Below are positions 12,980 to 24,010 of a stretch of 64,000 bases of DNA, in pieces (within the stretch, counting starts at the first letter, position 1; every line of letters begins with the position of its first letter). This DNA comes from Icerya purchasi (taxonomy: Eukaryota; Arthropoda; Insecta; Hemiptera; Monophlebidae): contig CM077116.1 in NCBI GenBank assembly GCA_039619475.1, positions 170,021,363-170,085,362 of the forward strand, written 5' to 3'. The translations under genes were made by a program, and so were the position numbers. Below the pieces are notes generated by a model. The model ran no database searches and was not told the origin of the DNA. It saw nothing but the letters and a program-made list of their open reading frames with translations.

Positions 12980-13078
12980 AAGAGGTCGGGTAGTGTCGGT
13001 GCCTTTTTTATCCTCCCAGATTCTGGTTTTTCCGAATCTTTTCGTCTGCCTCCTTTCTCTGCTATATTCACAGCCGAA
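12980..13078 (+). mobile_element. Inverted 5' segment of the neighbouring RNH-LINE copy
   Basis: About 99 bp on the plus strand match 24951-25048 (the stretch encoding GPGGVGSSFILPESNFSESF through FTAE). This is the part of the element directly upstream of where the minus-strand copy begins. The two pieces meet head to head at about 12979 and together cover a continuous part of the element, sharing only a few bases (CCGAA). This is the arrangement expected from twin priming during target-primed reverse transcription. Confidence 0.7.
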
Positions 13079-14250
13079 CCGTTCCGCACATTCATTTCTA
13101 TGTATCCTGTTTTGCGGGAATTTTCCGGTTGCATTCTGTTTAGTTCGATATGTTTTGGGCCGTTTCACAATACGCGACTATGCAAAAGCGATGTATATTC
13201 GAATATTTTTCATCTTGTCAAATCGATTTTAAACAAAACAAGGAATCAACCGATTTGTCGTGTAACTGCTGAACTCTGCTTAGTTCATTCTGATACAGTT
13301 GTGATTCAAAGAAATAGCTTTATATATGGATATTTTCAATAAAAAAAAAAATAAATAAATAAATAAAAAAAGGACCTGAAGGAGTGATTGTAATATAAAA
13401 TTTATGAAATTGGTAAACTGATATAATTAACAGTTTGATTAAAGCATGAAGCGAACTGAGAGAAATTTTTACCCTAAATATCACACACTAAACCATAAAA
13501 ATAAGATTATGAATTAAGCATATGTAGGTGTAAGCATTTATTTACTTGCAATAATTCGGACTTTTTCCGAACGGGCATTAGCCTTATTATTCATATCACT
13601 CTCATTACAATTACATTAACTAGCAATAAACGTGATATAAAAAAAAGAAAAAAAAGTACAATGTGCACAAAAAGAAAACAAATGTAGTATCACGCTGCAT
13701 GTTAAGATGTAAAATTTATTGGGTGAATAAATGATTATTCAAAATTGTGAAACAACAAAACGCTCGATATTTCCTGCTGTAATACTCACATACATAAGTG
13801 CATAACGACGAAGTGATGTACGTAAATTAAAGTTAAATTAAATTACGATAGATATTTTTACTATTTACATGAATATTTAATAAGGAATTTTATAGCTTAA
13901 AAGTGGAAGTTGGCGGAGTATTAAACCCCAAATTCGTATGTTCTCGTGGTTCATAAAAACAACTTCTACTTCTGCTATCATGTCTTGGTACTATGAAGTA
14001 AACATCGAGTTTCGATACAATTAAAGAATACAGAATGTACAGTACTGCTCACCAACGAAAGGTACTACATAAGGACAGTCTGCAATACTAATTAAAAATA
14101 ACATACTAAATGATACGGCTTTAATCGACGGTAGTTATCCAAACAAATAGCGTGAATTTATTCTAATGTATGAAGAAAAATGTAATGATTTCTCTCATAC
14201 ATTGCTCAATAAAATAAAGATAACTGTACAACAATTTAAGTGTTCCCATG
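13079..14250. other. No gene recognised
   Basis: About 1.2 kb of AT-rich DNA with A and AAAT runs near 13340-13372 and no recognisable coding motif. Overlapping open frames at 12916-13342 arise mainly from the neighbouring LINE sequence. Confidence 0.4.
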
Positions 14251-15161
14251 CAGGGTGATTATAATTAAAGTTCAAGTTTCAAAACGCTATCAAAAAAAAA
14301 AAAAAAACACTGATCAGAATGACGTCAAATTTGAACGGAATATTATTGAAGAAGAGGTAACGCGGATGGCATGAAAAAAAATAATAATTCCAATTTTTTT
14401 TTTGCCTCTCATCTAATTTTAGCAACCGATTGCGCTATCAGTGCCGCTTCATTCTGCAAAGATTACTCTGTAGTGCGGGTTTACAGCATCATTTATCATA
14501 GGGCCATATTTTTTCCAGGAGATGGATGCTTTCTCAGTCTTATTACCCATACCGTCGCTGATAAGAGCTATGTGTCTTTCATACAACCGCGTCATTCCAG
14601 CTCTTCAACAGCGTGGATATGTGGATGGGATCAGATAGCTCTACAAGAATTCACACGGATTGAGATCAGGTGATTGGGACGGCCAGGCTGTAGGGAAATG
14701 ACGGTTGATCATTCTCGAAATGCTGCTTCACTGGATTTGCAATGTACGAAGGAGCGCCATTTTGCATAAAAATGATCCCGTCCACACAACCACGCTGTTG
14801 AAAAGCTGGAATGACGTGGTTGTATGAAAGGCACATAGTACTTTTCAGTGACGGTATGGGTAATAAGACCGAGAAAGCACCCGTCGTCTCCTGAAAAAAA
14901 TATGGCCGTATGATAAATGATGCTGTAAACCCGCACTACACAGTAACCTTTGCAGAATGAAGCGGTACTGGTAATGCAATCTGTTGCTAAAATTAGATGC
15001 GAGACAAAAAAAAAAAAAAATTTTCAAACTATTTTTTTTCTTATGCCACCCGCTTTCCCACTTCTTTAATAATAATATTTCGTTCAAATTTGACGTCATT
15101 CTGATCAGTGGTTCTTTTTTTATAGCGTTTTGAAATTTGAACTTTAATTATAATCATCCTG
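14251..15161. mobile_element. Foldback element built from a DDE DNA transposon
   Basis: A 911-bp inverted repeat: arms 14251-14632 and 14773-15161, loop 14633-14772. The outer ends are CAGGGTGATTATAATTAAAG and, on the other strand, the same sequence with one change (CAGGATG). On the minus strand the right arm and loop carry part of a transposase: CGFTASFIIRPYFFQET, then IIFMQNGAPSYIANPVKQH, then WPSQSPDLNPCEF in a shifted frame. This resembles the IS630/Tc1/mariner-type DDE core (usual form MQDGAP and SPDLNPCDF). The second catalytic Asp is Asn here and the frame is broken, so it encodes no active enzyme. The left arm repeats only the upstream half of the coding region, inverted. Confidence 0.75.
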
Positions 15162-15289
15162 TACATATACATCGGTGATTTCAGAAATCCATTTTTTCAA
15201 TCATAATTTTATAAGACATTAAACTTATAAATAAAATAAAACATAAACAAAACATATATGGTAGTAGTCAGTAAAAGCCCGAAACTGGG

Positions 15290-15786
15290 GGGACTCTGAA
15301 TCTAACCCAAAAACCTTGTATAGACGCTAAAAACGAACCTAAATATCCTATTCAGGGGCTAAAAACTAGATTCATTTCCGCCCTCCGGCTCACCATTCGA
15401 CCGCGACATCGTCGAGTCGTCTATTGGATACCGTTACTTCTTAACCTATGCAGCGCGCTATTTCACGCCAGCGGACACAACGTAATTCTGAAAATCGTGA
15501 AGATTTTGTTGGATGCCGCCTAGTAGCCGGTAAATTCCAGCTCGCGCTTACGTACGTGCTACTACATTCCTCTCTATCTGATGTACAAATAGCACATATT
15601 CATCTGTCTCTCGTACACCCTCGCCCTATGTTCTATTGTTTAAATAACTGGCGGTCACAATCCCCGACACCCGATCAAGGATATGAGGCTCACTTTACTT
15701 ACTATACTAACCGCCGCACGCGTTATACGCGCCGTGCACACGCCGTCCTAAGCCGGAACACGCAGACACAGCCGGACCTAACGTAA
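15290..15786 (+). other. G+C-rich, CpG-rich island with 112-codon open frame
   Basis: Base composition changes sharply at about 15290 and returns to AT-rich at about 15785. Within it an open frame (15448-15786) encodes a basic 112-residue protein rich in Arg, Thr and Gln with no domain I recognise. The sequence has many CpG (for example CGCACGCGTTATACGCGCC near 15715-15733). It could be a host exon, part of an LTR retrotransposon, or another mobile fragment. No splice sites or flanking duplications decide between these. Confidence 0.3.
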
Positions 15787-15927
15787 TTTAATATTTTAAT
15801 TATTAATAATACAAATTATCGTTTTTATCGGATATTATTGTTTCCTATACAACCAGGTGTCATCACGAGCGTTTTACAATGACAAATAATTTCAAAAATT
15901 CTTTGTTATTATTTTTTTCATAATTAT

Positions 15928-15962
<35 letters not shown>

Positions 15963-16575
15963 TAACCGTTTCCCCCAATAAAATCAGTCAATTAATTAAT
16001 TAAAGTATGAACGAATGCGTATAGATCTCCACTGGCTCTCTCTATTGATATGAACAATTTTAGTGCACACCCATGCAAGTTTAATACATCGATGTTAAAA
16101 AAAAGTATTTTTCGCATATCACGAGCGCTTCGGTGCGTTCGTAATATTTCTACAACATAATTATATGCATATAGATTTTGCATCTCCGTCATCGCTAAAA
16201 TAATGTATACTTTCATGGTTCATTTATTTCCCCGCGCCAATAAAAATCCGCAATCATCACTCAGGTTTACATTATGCAAAATTTATTTTCAAAACTAATG
16301 TTACTAATAGATCGATGAAATATCAGTACGGCAATATCGATAAAACATGTGCAGGAAGGTCGCATTTATTAGATAACTATTGATATTATTATCATTAATA
16401 CTTTAATATCCATCGCGTCAGAATTAAAGTAATTTTTTCGCGATATATTCTGTTCGTGTATTTTTATTTAAACTAGTGTTCGCCTGTTGGTCAAAATTCG
16501 ACCATAATTATAATTATTGAGAAAAACACATATGAATTTGCATATTTTCAATTTTTTTTGTTCTACTCTAATACA
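15787..16575. other. No gene recognised; contains (TA)n
   Basis: AT-rich DNA with a TA microsatellite at about 15928-15960. The minus-strand frame at 15992-16216 (74 residues) has no identifiable domain. Confidence 0.4.
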
Positions 16576-16579
16576 TTAG

Positions 16580-16860
16580 TTCAGCGAAAAGATTCTGAAA
16601 AGCCAAAATCTAGGAAGATAAAAGAGGCACCGACATTACCCGGCCTCTTCGAACCATCTGTAAACACGGTTGCATGCGAAGGAAATTGTGATAATACTGA
16701 GGAATTCCTGTCTAATTAGGGTCTTCGGAAGAAACTTGCAGGGCGTAGGTACAGTAAAGATATTTAAAGGACGACAGAGATCGGCGAAATTAAAAGAAAA
16801 ATAAGGGAGATTTTTAAATTTCTCTCGCAAAAATATTTTCGAAATGTACAGTGCAGTCTT
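16580..16860 (-). mobile_element. RNH-LINE relic, RT/RNase H junction
   Basis: The minus strand reads NLPYFSFNFADLCRPLNIF, then KFLPKTLIRQEFLSIITISF. This is collinear with NNLPYFSLNYFDLLHHPKVH and KFMPQTVIKQEFRSTISCLF, just upstream of RNase H in the 24-25.9 kb copy. Only about 280 bp survive. Both ends are undefined and there is no tail. Confidence 0.7.
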
Positions 16861-17465
16861 TGTCATTATAAAGAGACCTGCTTTGTATTTTTTATTTTAC
16901 GCAACACCTTAATTTAAACAAAAAAACGAAAAACGAAAAAAAAACGAAAAACGAAAAAAAAGGCACAAATTTTATCATTATAGTCGCCAAAATGTGCCGA
17001 TTGGAGCACAAAGCAAAAACTATCGTTGATAGTAATGATATTAAACTGTGAGAACAACATTTTTTTTGGAATTTGATTTTTCTTTTTTTTTGTTATTTTT
17101 CTTGACCAATTCGAAGGCACAAATAAAGTATGTATCAGTCAATCGTTCCATGTGGTTCCGCAATTGGAAAATTTCTTCGTATTATACGGTTGTTTTCACT
17201 TTTTAAGAATGGTAAACAAAGTTTCGATTATCGAAATTCTCCTCCGCCGAAACTCGTACCGCGGAAGTCTTGTAGTTTAGTCGGCGCATAAAAATGTGTA
17301 CAAAGAGAAAATTTATCGAACATTTCGATCGGTAATATCGGATTTTGCCACTCGGAATTGCGAAAAACCGACGAAAGTAAACAACACACAAACCGAACAC
17401 GGAAAAATAACCGTTCTTTCGAAATGAACTAAATGTAAAATTTCCCCCGAGTGGCCTCGACTAAA
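16861..17465. other. No gene recognised
   Basis: AT-rich sequence with simple (CGAAAAA)n-like repeats at about 16918-16960. The part from about 17190 to 17460 is less AT-rich and lies just upstream of a possible core promoter. No motif in it is strong enough to name. Confidence 0.35.
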
Positions 17466-17469
17466 ATGT

Positions 17470-17477
17470 TATATAAA
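17470..17477 (+). promoter_or_regulatory. Possible TATA box
   Basis: TATATAAA followed by a G+C-containing stretch. An initiator-like ACAGTG lies about 41 bp downstream (17511), a little farther than the usual 25-32 bp. It precedes a short open exon candidate starting at 17539. TATA matches are common by chance in AT-rich DNA, so this rests on the context. Confidence 0.25.
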
Positions 17478-17538
17478 CGGAACGAGTCGAAGAAATAGCG
17501 TGCTATTCGAACAGTGTGATTTGGACGCGGCAGTTCAT

Positions 17539-17597
17539 ATGTTAATAAGAAAAGAGATGTTTTTCGCTATTTTCTCGTTCGCTGTTCAGTCAACAAG
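17539..17597 (+). CDS. Possible first coding exon of a secreted protein
   Basis: From ATG at 17539 the sequence reads MLIRKEMFFAIFSFAVQSTR. A hydrophobic core follows a positively charged start, as in a signal peptide. The frame runs directly into a good splice donor (ACAAG followed by GTACGT at 17598). A possible TATA box lies about 70 bp upstream. If real this is exon 1 (phase 2) of a secreted or membrane protein. I could not find a matching acceptor exon within the next kilobase, and the signal could be chance. The 66-codon charged frame at 17813-18013 is a candidate downstream part but has no acceptor of quality before it. Confidence 0.25.
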
Positions 17598-19230
17598 GTA
17601 CGTCTGTATACTGATTAGTAAAAGTGCTTTGTTCTTTATCCGATGCCTGTTTTAAGTTATGTCTATAAATTAGTAAATAGCCCGTAGATCACATGGAAAC
17701 GGCGAAGGAAGAAAGACCTGCTAGCGAAAAAAAAAAAAGGAGAAAAATGTACTTTTCATTGAAAAGTAGAACTCGACGTTAATGGAACAAAAGAGGCTTA
17801 TGGTAATTTTCAATGGGAATAGCAGCTTTAATGGCTAACAGAGATCGCGATGAGAACGTAGGCGCAGAATCGACGAGACTAGAAAGACAAGAGCATGAAG
17901 AAATTGTGCGCGTAAAAAATCATTTTTATCAGAAGGATACGTCAGAGATGAGAAAGAATGTGATAATGAAAAGGAAGAAACCGGCAACGATAGAACCGTT
18001 TGAAGAAGAATAAGAAAGGAAGTAGTGAACGATGATGATGCTCAAGGGAAAATTGACTGAATACTGGAAGCGGAAACCTCGTTCAGTTACACCAGAGCAC
18101 AGCGCGTGTATTCCAAATTATCGTTTGACTCCACCATCTACTTTTTAATCCTCACTATTTTTATTGTCTAATTTAACACCTCTTCCCTCATGCCCGGTGT
18201 TTGAGTTCTTCCCATCTTTTAATCGTTCTTGATATCGTTGGTTCGTCTCCGTTTTTAGTTGTCCCCCTTATTCCTGTTCCGATTTTTAATTGTTCCTTCT
18301 CCTCATTACAATTGTAATGATTCCGTTCGCGATACTCTTCTTTATAACCTCAATTCTTAAAACCTTGTATCACATGTATTCTTCCTTCATTAGACGTTAT
18401 CTGCTTTAGTCGGCATTTCCGCTTGTATTAAAATCTAATCTCGTCTTATTTTTTTTTTACATGCTCTAATTCTTAGTTACTAGGTTGCGAGTCAAGTCTG
18501 AAAATGCGTTTTACTAAAATATAATATTCCGATTTATCAGAAACTAATTTGAAGGTATCGATAAAACATGCATCCTTATTTAAATATAAGGTTCATACTT
18601 TTTCCTCTTGTTTTATTAGAAATAATCCGGGAAAAAGTCGGATGTCACTGGTTCCATGTAAATTGCATTAAGATTTACTGTAAGTTGAACACACTAAAAA
18701 AAGAAGAAAAGACAAAGCGGATAGTCGAGATTTAATGTTTTTCAACTTGAGATATTATTTTTGATCTATTAGCACCGGAATATTTAAATATTACCATTTC
18801 AAATCAAAAATGTGAAATTACATCCGGCTTTACCAAGAAAAAACAATTAGTAGAGAAAAGAGTCGGTTATATTTTAATTTGATTGGATATCATTAATAAA
18901 AAGTAATCGATATAGTAGCGATGATGAGTGAAAAAGGAAAAGGATATAAAAAGTGCTGTGAAGAGCAGGAAACCAAAGTCTCAGCATACACAGAGTAGAG
19001 TTAAGCAATTAATCCGCGTTACAAGTAACTACATCATTTAATTGAAAATAAACGCAATCACTCTAGTATATTACATAAGATTACCGCAACTCGCGCTACC
19101 TGAGCGCATTCGCGGGTTAAGAAGGTTATTTTACGTTTATTTTCATTGTAAAATTTAAAAAAATATATTTGATTTGATTTGATTTGATTTGAATAATGTG
19201 GGTAGGAAGTAACGGAAAAAAAGGTAAACG
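17598..19230. other. No gene confirmed; includes (TTTGA)n
   Basis: Holds a 66-codon charged open frame at 17813-18013 (Glu/Arg/Lys-rich, no domain) and a pyrimidine-rich segment near 18110-18330. A pentanucleotide TTTGA repeat lies at about 19166-19194. Apart from the candidate exon upstream, nothing supports a gene. Confidence 0.35.
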
Positions 19231-19234
19231 GGAA

Positions 19235-20095
19235 AGAAATGGTAGAATACGGTTAAAACGAAAACCAATTATGGAGGCAACAACAAAACAACAAAGTAAG
19301 AAAAAGAAGAGGAGCCATGGATTAAAAGGAAGAATGGGTTGAACAGATATAGAAGGGGAGCAATTGTAAGAAACTAAAGAGGCGTAAAAGTCCGATCAGA
19401 ATCCAAAACAGAAACTCGCGACACAACGATGGGAAGTTAGAGAACGGGATTTTTGTAAGAAAGCAAGCGAGTAGGAGCAGAACCAGAGCTAATAAATCAA
19501 CCGCTTCATTACAGGAGATGTCCGAATGATTAGAAACCCCCGTAGCAAATCAATGCAATTCGAATGCAGAGAAAACGAAATACGTATGAGTCAATGTATG
19601 TACGAGGAGAATGATAAAGTGTCACAAGAATGGTCAGAAAAAGGATTATAAATTGAATAACCGAAAGAGAAAGACGATTAGAGGCAATGAAAATAACGGT
19701 TATCGCAGGGTGGGGTCATCAATTCATTTGTGAATATGGAACAGAAAGAAAGATGACGGCAAGATCTAAAATATTAAAATCTGGAAAGATAAAAGAAGCT
19801 CTGACACCAACCGTCTCTTGAACTATCGATGAAAATGGTTGCGTGCGAAGGAAGTAGGGAGTATTGACAGTATTGCACAATTTCTGCTTAATTAGGGAAG
19901 GAATTTTGAAAATGAAGATAAAATAAAAACTTTAGGAGGATGACAGAGATCGAAGTAGGGGACATCATTAAAGGAAATTAAATGAAGCCAAAAAGGAAGG
20001 ATCAAGTCGAAGAGAAAAAAAAAAGTAAGATAGGGATTTTTATAGAAATAAACTGCCAGTTTTTAGAAATAAAAAAGTATTCCCGATGATCTATT
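19235..20095 (-). mobile_element. RNH-LINE relic, RT C-terminus to RNase H and beyond
   Basis: The minus-strand base order parallels 24690-25480. The 20050-20080 block matches the bases encoding NWRFVSNKIPI. The 19530-19680 block matches the RNase H region, and 19320-19420 matches the SSFSNN region. Dense substitutions have removed every long frame. No clear A-tail or duplication is visible, so this is an old copy. Confidence 0.6.
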
Positions 20096-20149
20096 CAGCC
20101 GACACAAATTTTTCTAACGACCAAATAATGCAGGGGAGTGTAGAAGCAA

Positions 20150-20665
20150 GTTCCGCCTTTTGACGTAATCTGGAGACCAGCCTAGTTTTAGACTGTTCAT
20201 TATGAGGGTTGATTAAAATTCGATCAGCCCGTGTCCTCTCTCGTTTCATGTTTCTATGCCGTGTCTGCCTAACACGTTTCTAAGATCGTTTTTAGTGTAG
20301 GCTAATTTCCGACTTTTGCGCTGAAGTCACCCATTTCAATTACCAGTTCTCTTGCTGGAAACTCTTATATTGTATCTTTTAGCTTATTATAAAAATCGAT
20401 GATTTATCACTTCTAATGCGTTCGTAGTCGGTGCATATGCGGTCACAAAGTTCTTTTTTATTCGGAATATAGTTAACAGGGCTACTCTGGGTAGCTCTAT
20501 ATCCTTGTGGGCTCCAAAGCTACTTCGCTTTTGGAGAGGTCTCTTCCTAAAGAGCAAATAAAATTGTCTGTGCTGCTCGCGAACTGGCCAGCTTCCCTTC
20601 ATTTTCCTTCCGTATTTAACAGAAACTCCGACATTCCATGTGGCTACTTTAAACGTTTTTCGAAC
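20150..20665 (-). mobile_element. RTE-like LINE relic: endonuclease domain
   Basis: On the minus strand, fragments of an apurinic-type (exonuclease-endonuclease-phosphatase) endonuclease appear in order: KVATWNVGVSVKYGR near 20645, VTAYAPTTNALEVI near 20430, NKLKDTI near 20385, and LVIEMGDFSAKVGN near 20320. In intact RTE-like elements these are the ATWNV start, the YAPT block and the GDFNAKVG metal/active-site block. Stops and a frameshift lie between them. No RT follows; the downstream neighbour is an RNH-LINE relic. Confidence 0.65.
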
Positions 20666-21360
20666 ATTTATTTCAGGCGCATACTTTTTGTGGCAGGCCT
20701 AGGATTCCACTTTTCTATAGCCTTTGGTCCATTCACTTATACAGCCCGAACTCGCAGAGCCAATAAAAACAGTGGAACCTCTCTTCCTTCTGCGTTGTCA
20801 GTCGCCCTAGTTTAACAATACGGATTTCAAGATTTACATCAAAAGCATTAGAAGATTTTACAGAGAAAATAGCTAAGCAGACCTAGTTAAGAAATAAGGT
20901 CACGGTAACGAACATAGACTTTACGAAAACTTTTTACACAGATGACCATATAAGAGATTGGAATAGTCGAAAAAGTGAGTCGATGTTTATGTTTTCTAAT
21001 GAAAAGGAAAACCACAGTCGAAATATTTAATGTGAAAAGTAAAAAAATTAGACCCATAGATATAGAGTTATGTCACACAAGGAAGTAATATCTTGCTTCA
21101 ATTAAAGCATAATAAAATGCATTATTTGTCGAGATGACATATCCATATGCTCACAAAAATATCAAACAGATAAACAAAAAAATATCAGACGATTGACAAT
21201 TTACTGATAATTAGTAAATGTAGTAAACATAGGTAAAATATTTCTAGACAACTGAAATACAAGAACAATAAAAAACCAAAAATAGTAATGCACACGAACG
21301 AAGGGAAAATATGATGGATATGCGAGTTATTAAAATTCGTTCAATAACACAAAAATACTC
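20666..21360. other. No gene recognised
   Basis: About 0.7 kb. The plus-strand frame 20507-20815 is antisense to the endonuclease relic at its start and has no motif beyond it. Confidence 0.4.
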
Positions 21361-21365
21361 AAGGG

Positions 21366-21774
21366 CATCTTCTTCTTCTTTGATGGTAATCCCCCGAAGG
21401 AATGTCGTGACCATTACACTACAGCATCTTCAATTTTATTCCGCCATTGTATTCGATCATTCACCATTCGTTTACATTCGATAATCGATTTTTCCTCTAA
21501 TAAATTTCTAATTATATCCGTCCATTTAATGCTTAATCTTCCTCTTTGGCGTGTTTCTTGCACTTTCCCATCAATTATTAATTGTAGAATAGAGTGTCCG
21601 TTACGCATAGTATGGCCAAAAAACCGCAATATACTTAATGAAACACCGCCAGATAATCTACGCTTAATGTCGAGTGTGTGCAAAAATGGAATCATTCGTT
21701 TGCTTTGCTATCCAGGGTATCCGTAACATACGCCTCCAAACCCACATTTCGAAGCTATCTATACGTTGTTTTTA
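21366..21774 (-). mobile_element. RTE-like LINE relic: C-terminal end and GAA tail
   Basis: The minus strand reads IDSFEMWVWRRMLRIPWIA, then LSILRFFGHTMRNGHSILQL, then QRGRLSIKWTDIIRNLL and RIQWRNKIEDAVV with a stop. This is the conserved C-terminal region of RTE-like LINEs (FGH.MR and GR...W.D..). A short (GAA)n-type tail lies at 21366-21380, as these LINEs often end in simple repeats. A Tc1-like element begins at its 5' side (about 21775), probably interrupting or replacing the rest. Confidence 0.75.
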
Positions 21775-23369
21775 ACTTTTAACTTTGTACCATCTATAAA
21801 TAGAAAAAGGAAACATTCGCAAATACTTAGTATACGAAAACAAAATAAAAAGAAAAAAATCACAGCTGTGGTAAAGGTAAACGATTACAAAGCAGAAGTT
21901 GCACGCAAATAAAGTATATAGACTTTTGGAAAAAAAAGATGTTTAAAATGACGAAAAAAACTGAAAAATTAGCGTGCCTAGTACTTGGTGTGAGTACCGT
22001 TGGCTCTAATAACAGCTTCTAACGGCCGGAGCATCGATTGGACTAAAGTCTGGAGGTAACTGGATAAAATATTCCGCTATTCCTCAAGTAGCCGTTTTTT
22101 CATCTCATCTTAGTTGGAAACTGTGCGCTGACGAATTCGACGGTCTATATAATCCCAAACATGTTCTATCAGGTTAAGGTCGGGGGATTGTGGAGGCGTT
22201 TCCAACACTCTGCGCCGCAGTTATAGAGTAGCCACTCGCGGGTTGCATAAGCCCTATGCTTGGGGTCGTTGTCTTGATAAAAACGGTAAGATTCTAAAAT
22301 TCCGAGTTTGTCGGCACTTGCGCGGAGATGTTTTTTCAAAATCGTAATATAGTGGTCTGCGTTCATCGTTGTGTCGATAAATTCCAACGTCCCTATTCCT
22401 GCGGCCACCACACACCTCCAGACCATAACATTTCCACCTCCGTGTTTGATTGTACAATTCAGGTTTTTCTCCTGCAATTCTGTCCTAGGCCTCCGCCATA
22501 CTCTCTGTTTACCGTCGTGACCAAACAAATTGAATTCCGATTCATCACTGAACAAAACTGTTTTCCAGAACGTTTCAGCGGCTGAAATATATTTTTCCGC
22601 GAAGGCTATACGTTTTTTTCTATTGACGGGACTTATGAAGGGTTTGCTACGAGCGATTCGAGATTTTTAACCAGCCTTCCTCAGTGTATTTCGAACCGTT
22701 TGCGCTGCGACTTCCATACCAGATCGATCGATAATCTCATGGCATATCTGTGGTGCACTTACTTTCGGATTCCGTGTAGCTGTGCGAATGATAAAGCGCT
22801 TATCCTGCGCAGACAATTTTTCGGGTCGACCAGCACGGGCCTTTCTTGCGACTCTACCTTCATATTTAAAGCACTAAATAATTCAATAAACCGTACTTCG
22901 CTTCATTTCCAACATGTCCGCAATCCGATCGCTCGGCATACCCTCGGCGTACTTCGAAATCACTAAACGGCGTAGCTTGAACGGGGTCTTTCGCGAAATT
23001 TGACTCATCTTGACGCACCCATTCGAATACGATTCTTAATGCGGCTAGTTTGGTAGTGATATACTGTACGTAGTAGCCATGCACTGTGACGCATTACTCA
23101 TCTCTTATCTTCTTACACGTATGACCCATACGTGGGGGAAACCTCTTACACTCAAATGTCTACATGCTTTATTTGCGTGCAACTTCTACTTTGTAATCGC
23201 TTACGTTTACCACAGCTGTAATTTTTTTATTTTGTCTTTTGTTTTCGTACACTAAGTATTTGCGAATGTTTCCTTTTTCTATTTATATACAAAGTAGCAT
23301 TAAATGACTTTCGTTTTCACCCTTTTATTTTTTCTTCTATCACCGATGTCTACATATTTTTTTTGCTCA

Positions 23370-23372
<3 letters not shown>
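21775..23372 (-). mobile_element. Tc1-like DNA transposon, left end truncated
   Basis: Long inverted repeats: left about 21781-21923, right about 23158-23300. Both contain CCACAGCTGTGG-related and TTTATTTGCGTGCAACTTC blocks. The right side continues about 70 bp further to ACTG followed by TA (23369-23374), the expected Tc1 end and target site. The left end lacks this outer part and abuts an RTE relic. The interior is a transposase pseudogene on the minus strand. Arms this long suggest a Tc1 subfamily with extended terminal repeats. Confidence 0.85.
21978..23008 (-). pseudogene. Tc1-family transposase pseudogene
   Basis: Starting at ATG 23008-23006 the product reads MSQISRKTPFKLRRLVISKY with a helix-turn-helix region (MPSDRIADMLEMKRSTVY). 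It then has two stops, TGA (after STVY) and TAG (before CFKYEG), followed by GRVARKARAGRPEKLS. Another stop follows LRKAG near 22670. The catalytic core is long and clear: FSDESEFNLFG (first Asp), HGGGNVMVW, and FYQDNDPKH (second Asp). A frameshift near 22200 precedes PPQSPDLNLIEHVWDYIDRR (Glu, DD34E type), and two more stops lie in the C-terminal tail (VSN*DEMKK, LLEE*RNIL). The full-length protein would be about 340 residues, usual for Tc1. It acts on its own terminal repeats in cut-and-paste transposition; this copy is inactive. Confidence 0.9.

Positions 23373-23403
<31 letters not shown>
23373..23403. repeat. (TA)n microsatellite next to Tc1 end
   Basis: About 15 TA units directly follow the ACTG end of the Tc1-like element. 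Tc1 targets TA, so the element may have landed in an existing TA tract. Confidence 0.9.
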
Positions 23404-23405
<2 letters not shown>

Positions 23406-24010
23406 CATGCTAGCGGGGGTAAAAAATACATCGTATACACATAGGGAATGCTAATAAAAAACAAATATGGAAAAGACCGTTACAAGTGCTTAAACTTAAT
23501 AACAAAAAACATTATAATTAGAAAATTTAAGATACTAAAAGAAAAAAATGTATGAGCTGTAGAAGGAGATTTTAATGTTTGTGATAAAAATATGTCAACA
23601 TATTATAATAGAAAAAAAAAAGTGGCAAAGATAATGAAACGGAGTACTCCATAAAATCCTATATTATAGGTGAAAAGAAAATTAGGACAATAAACTAGCA
23701 AACACATATTATTTCGAAAGCATTAAACAGGATTCGATATGAAATATTAGAAGAGAAAAGGATAGGACAACTAAAACGAAGGTTTATTAGCGGCTGCAGA
23801 AAACAACGAACATAACGAAATTAAAATAAGAGAGAATAAAATGAAATAAAATACCACATAAATGTTTAGTTTACGGGAATAAAATTGGTAATAACACATA
23901 ATGATATCCTGTCGACGAGTATGGTTGATGGAAATAATATTGTACGTAAACACACACGTGCATAAAGCATTGTGAATTACATTAAGTATATTATGCTAAA
24001 ATATACCATT
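23404..24010. other. No gene recognised
   Basis: About 0.6 kb of AT-rich sequence between the Tc1-like element and the long RNH-LINE copy. No motif. Confidence 0.45.
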
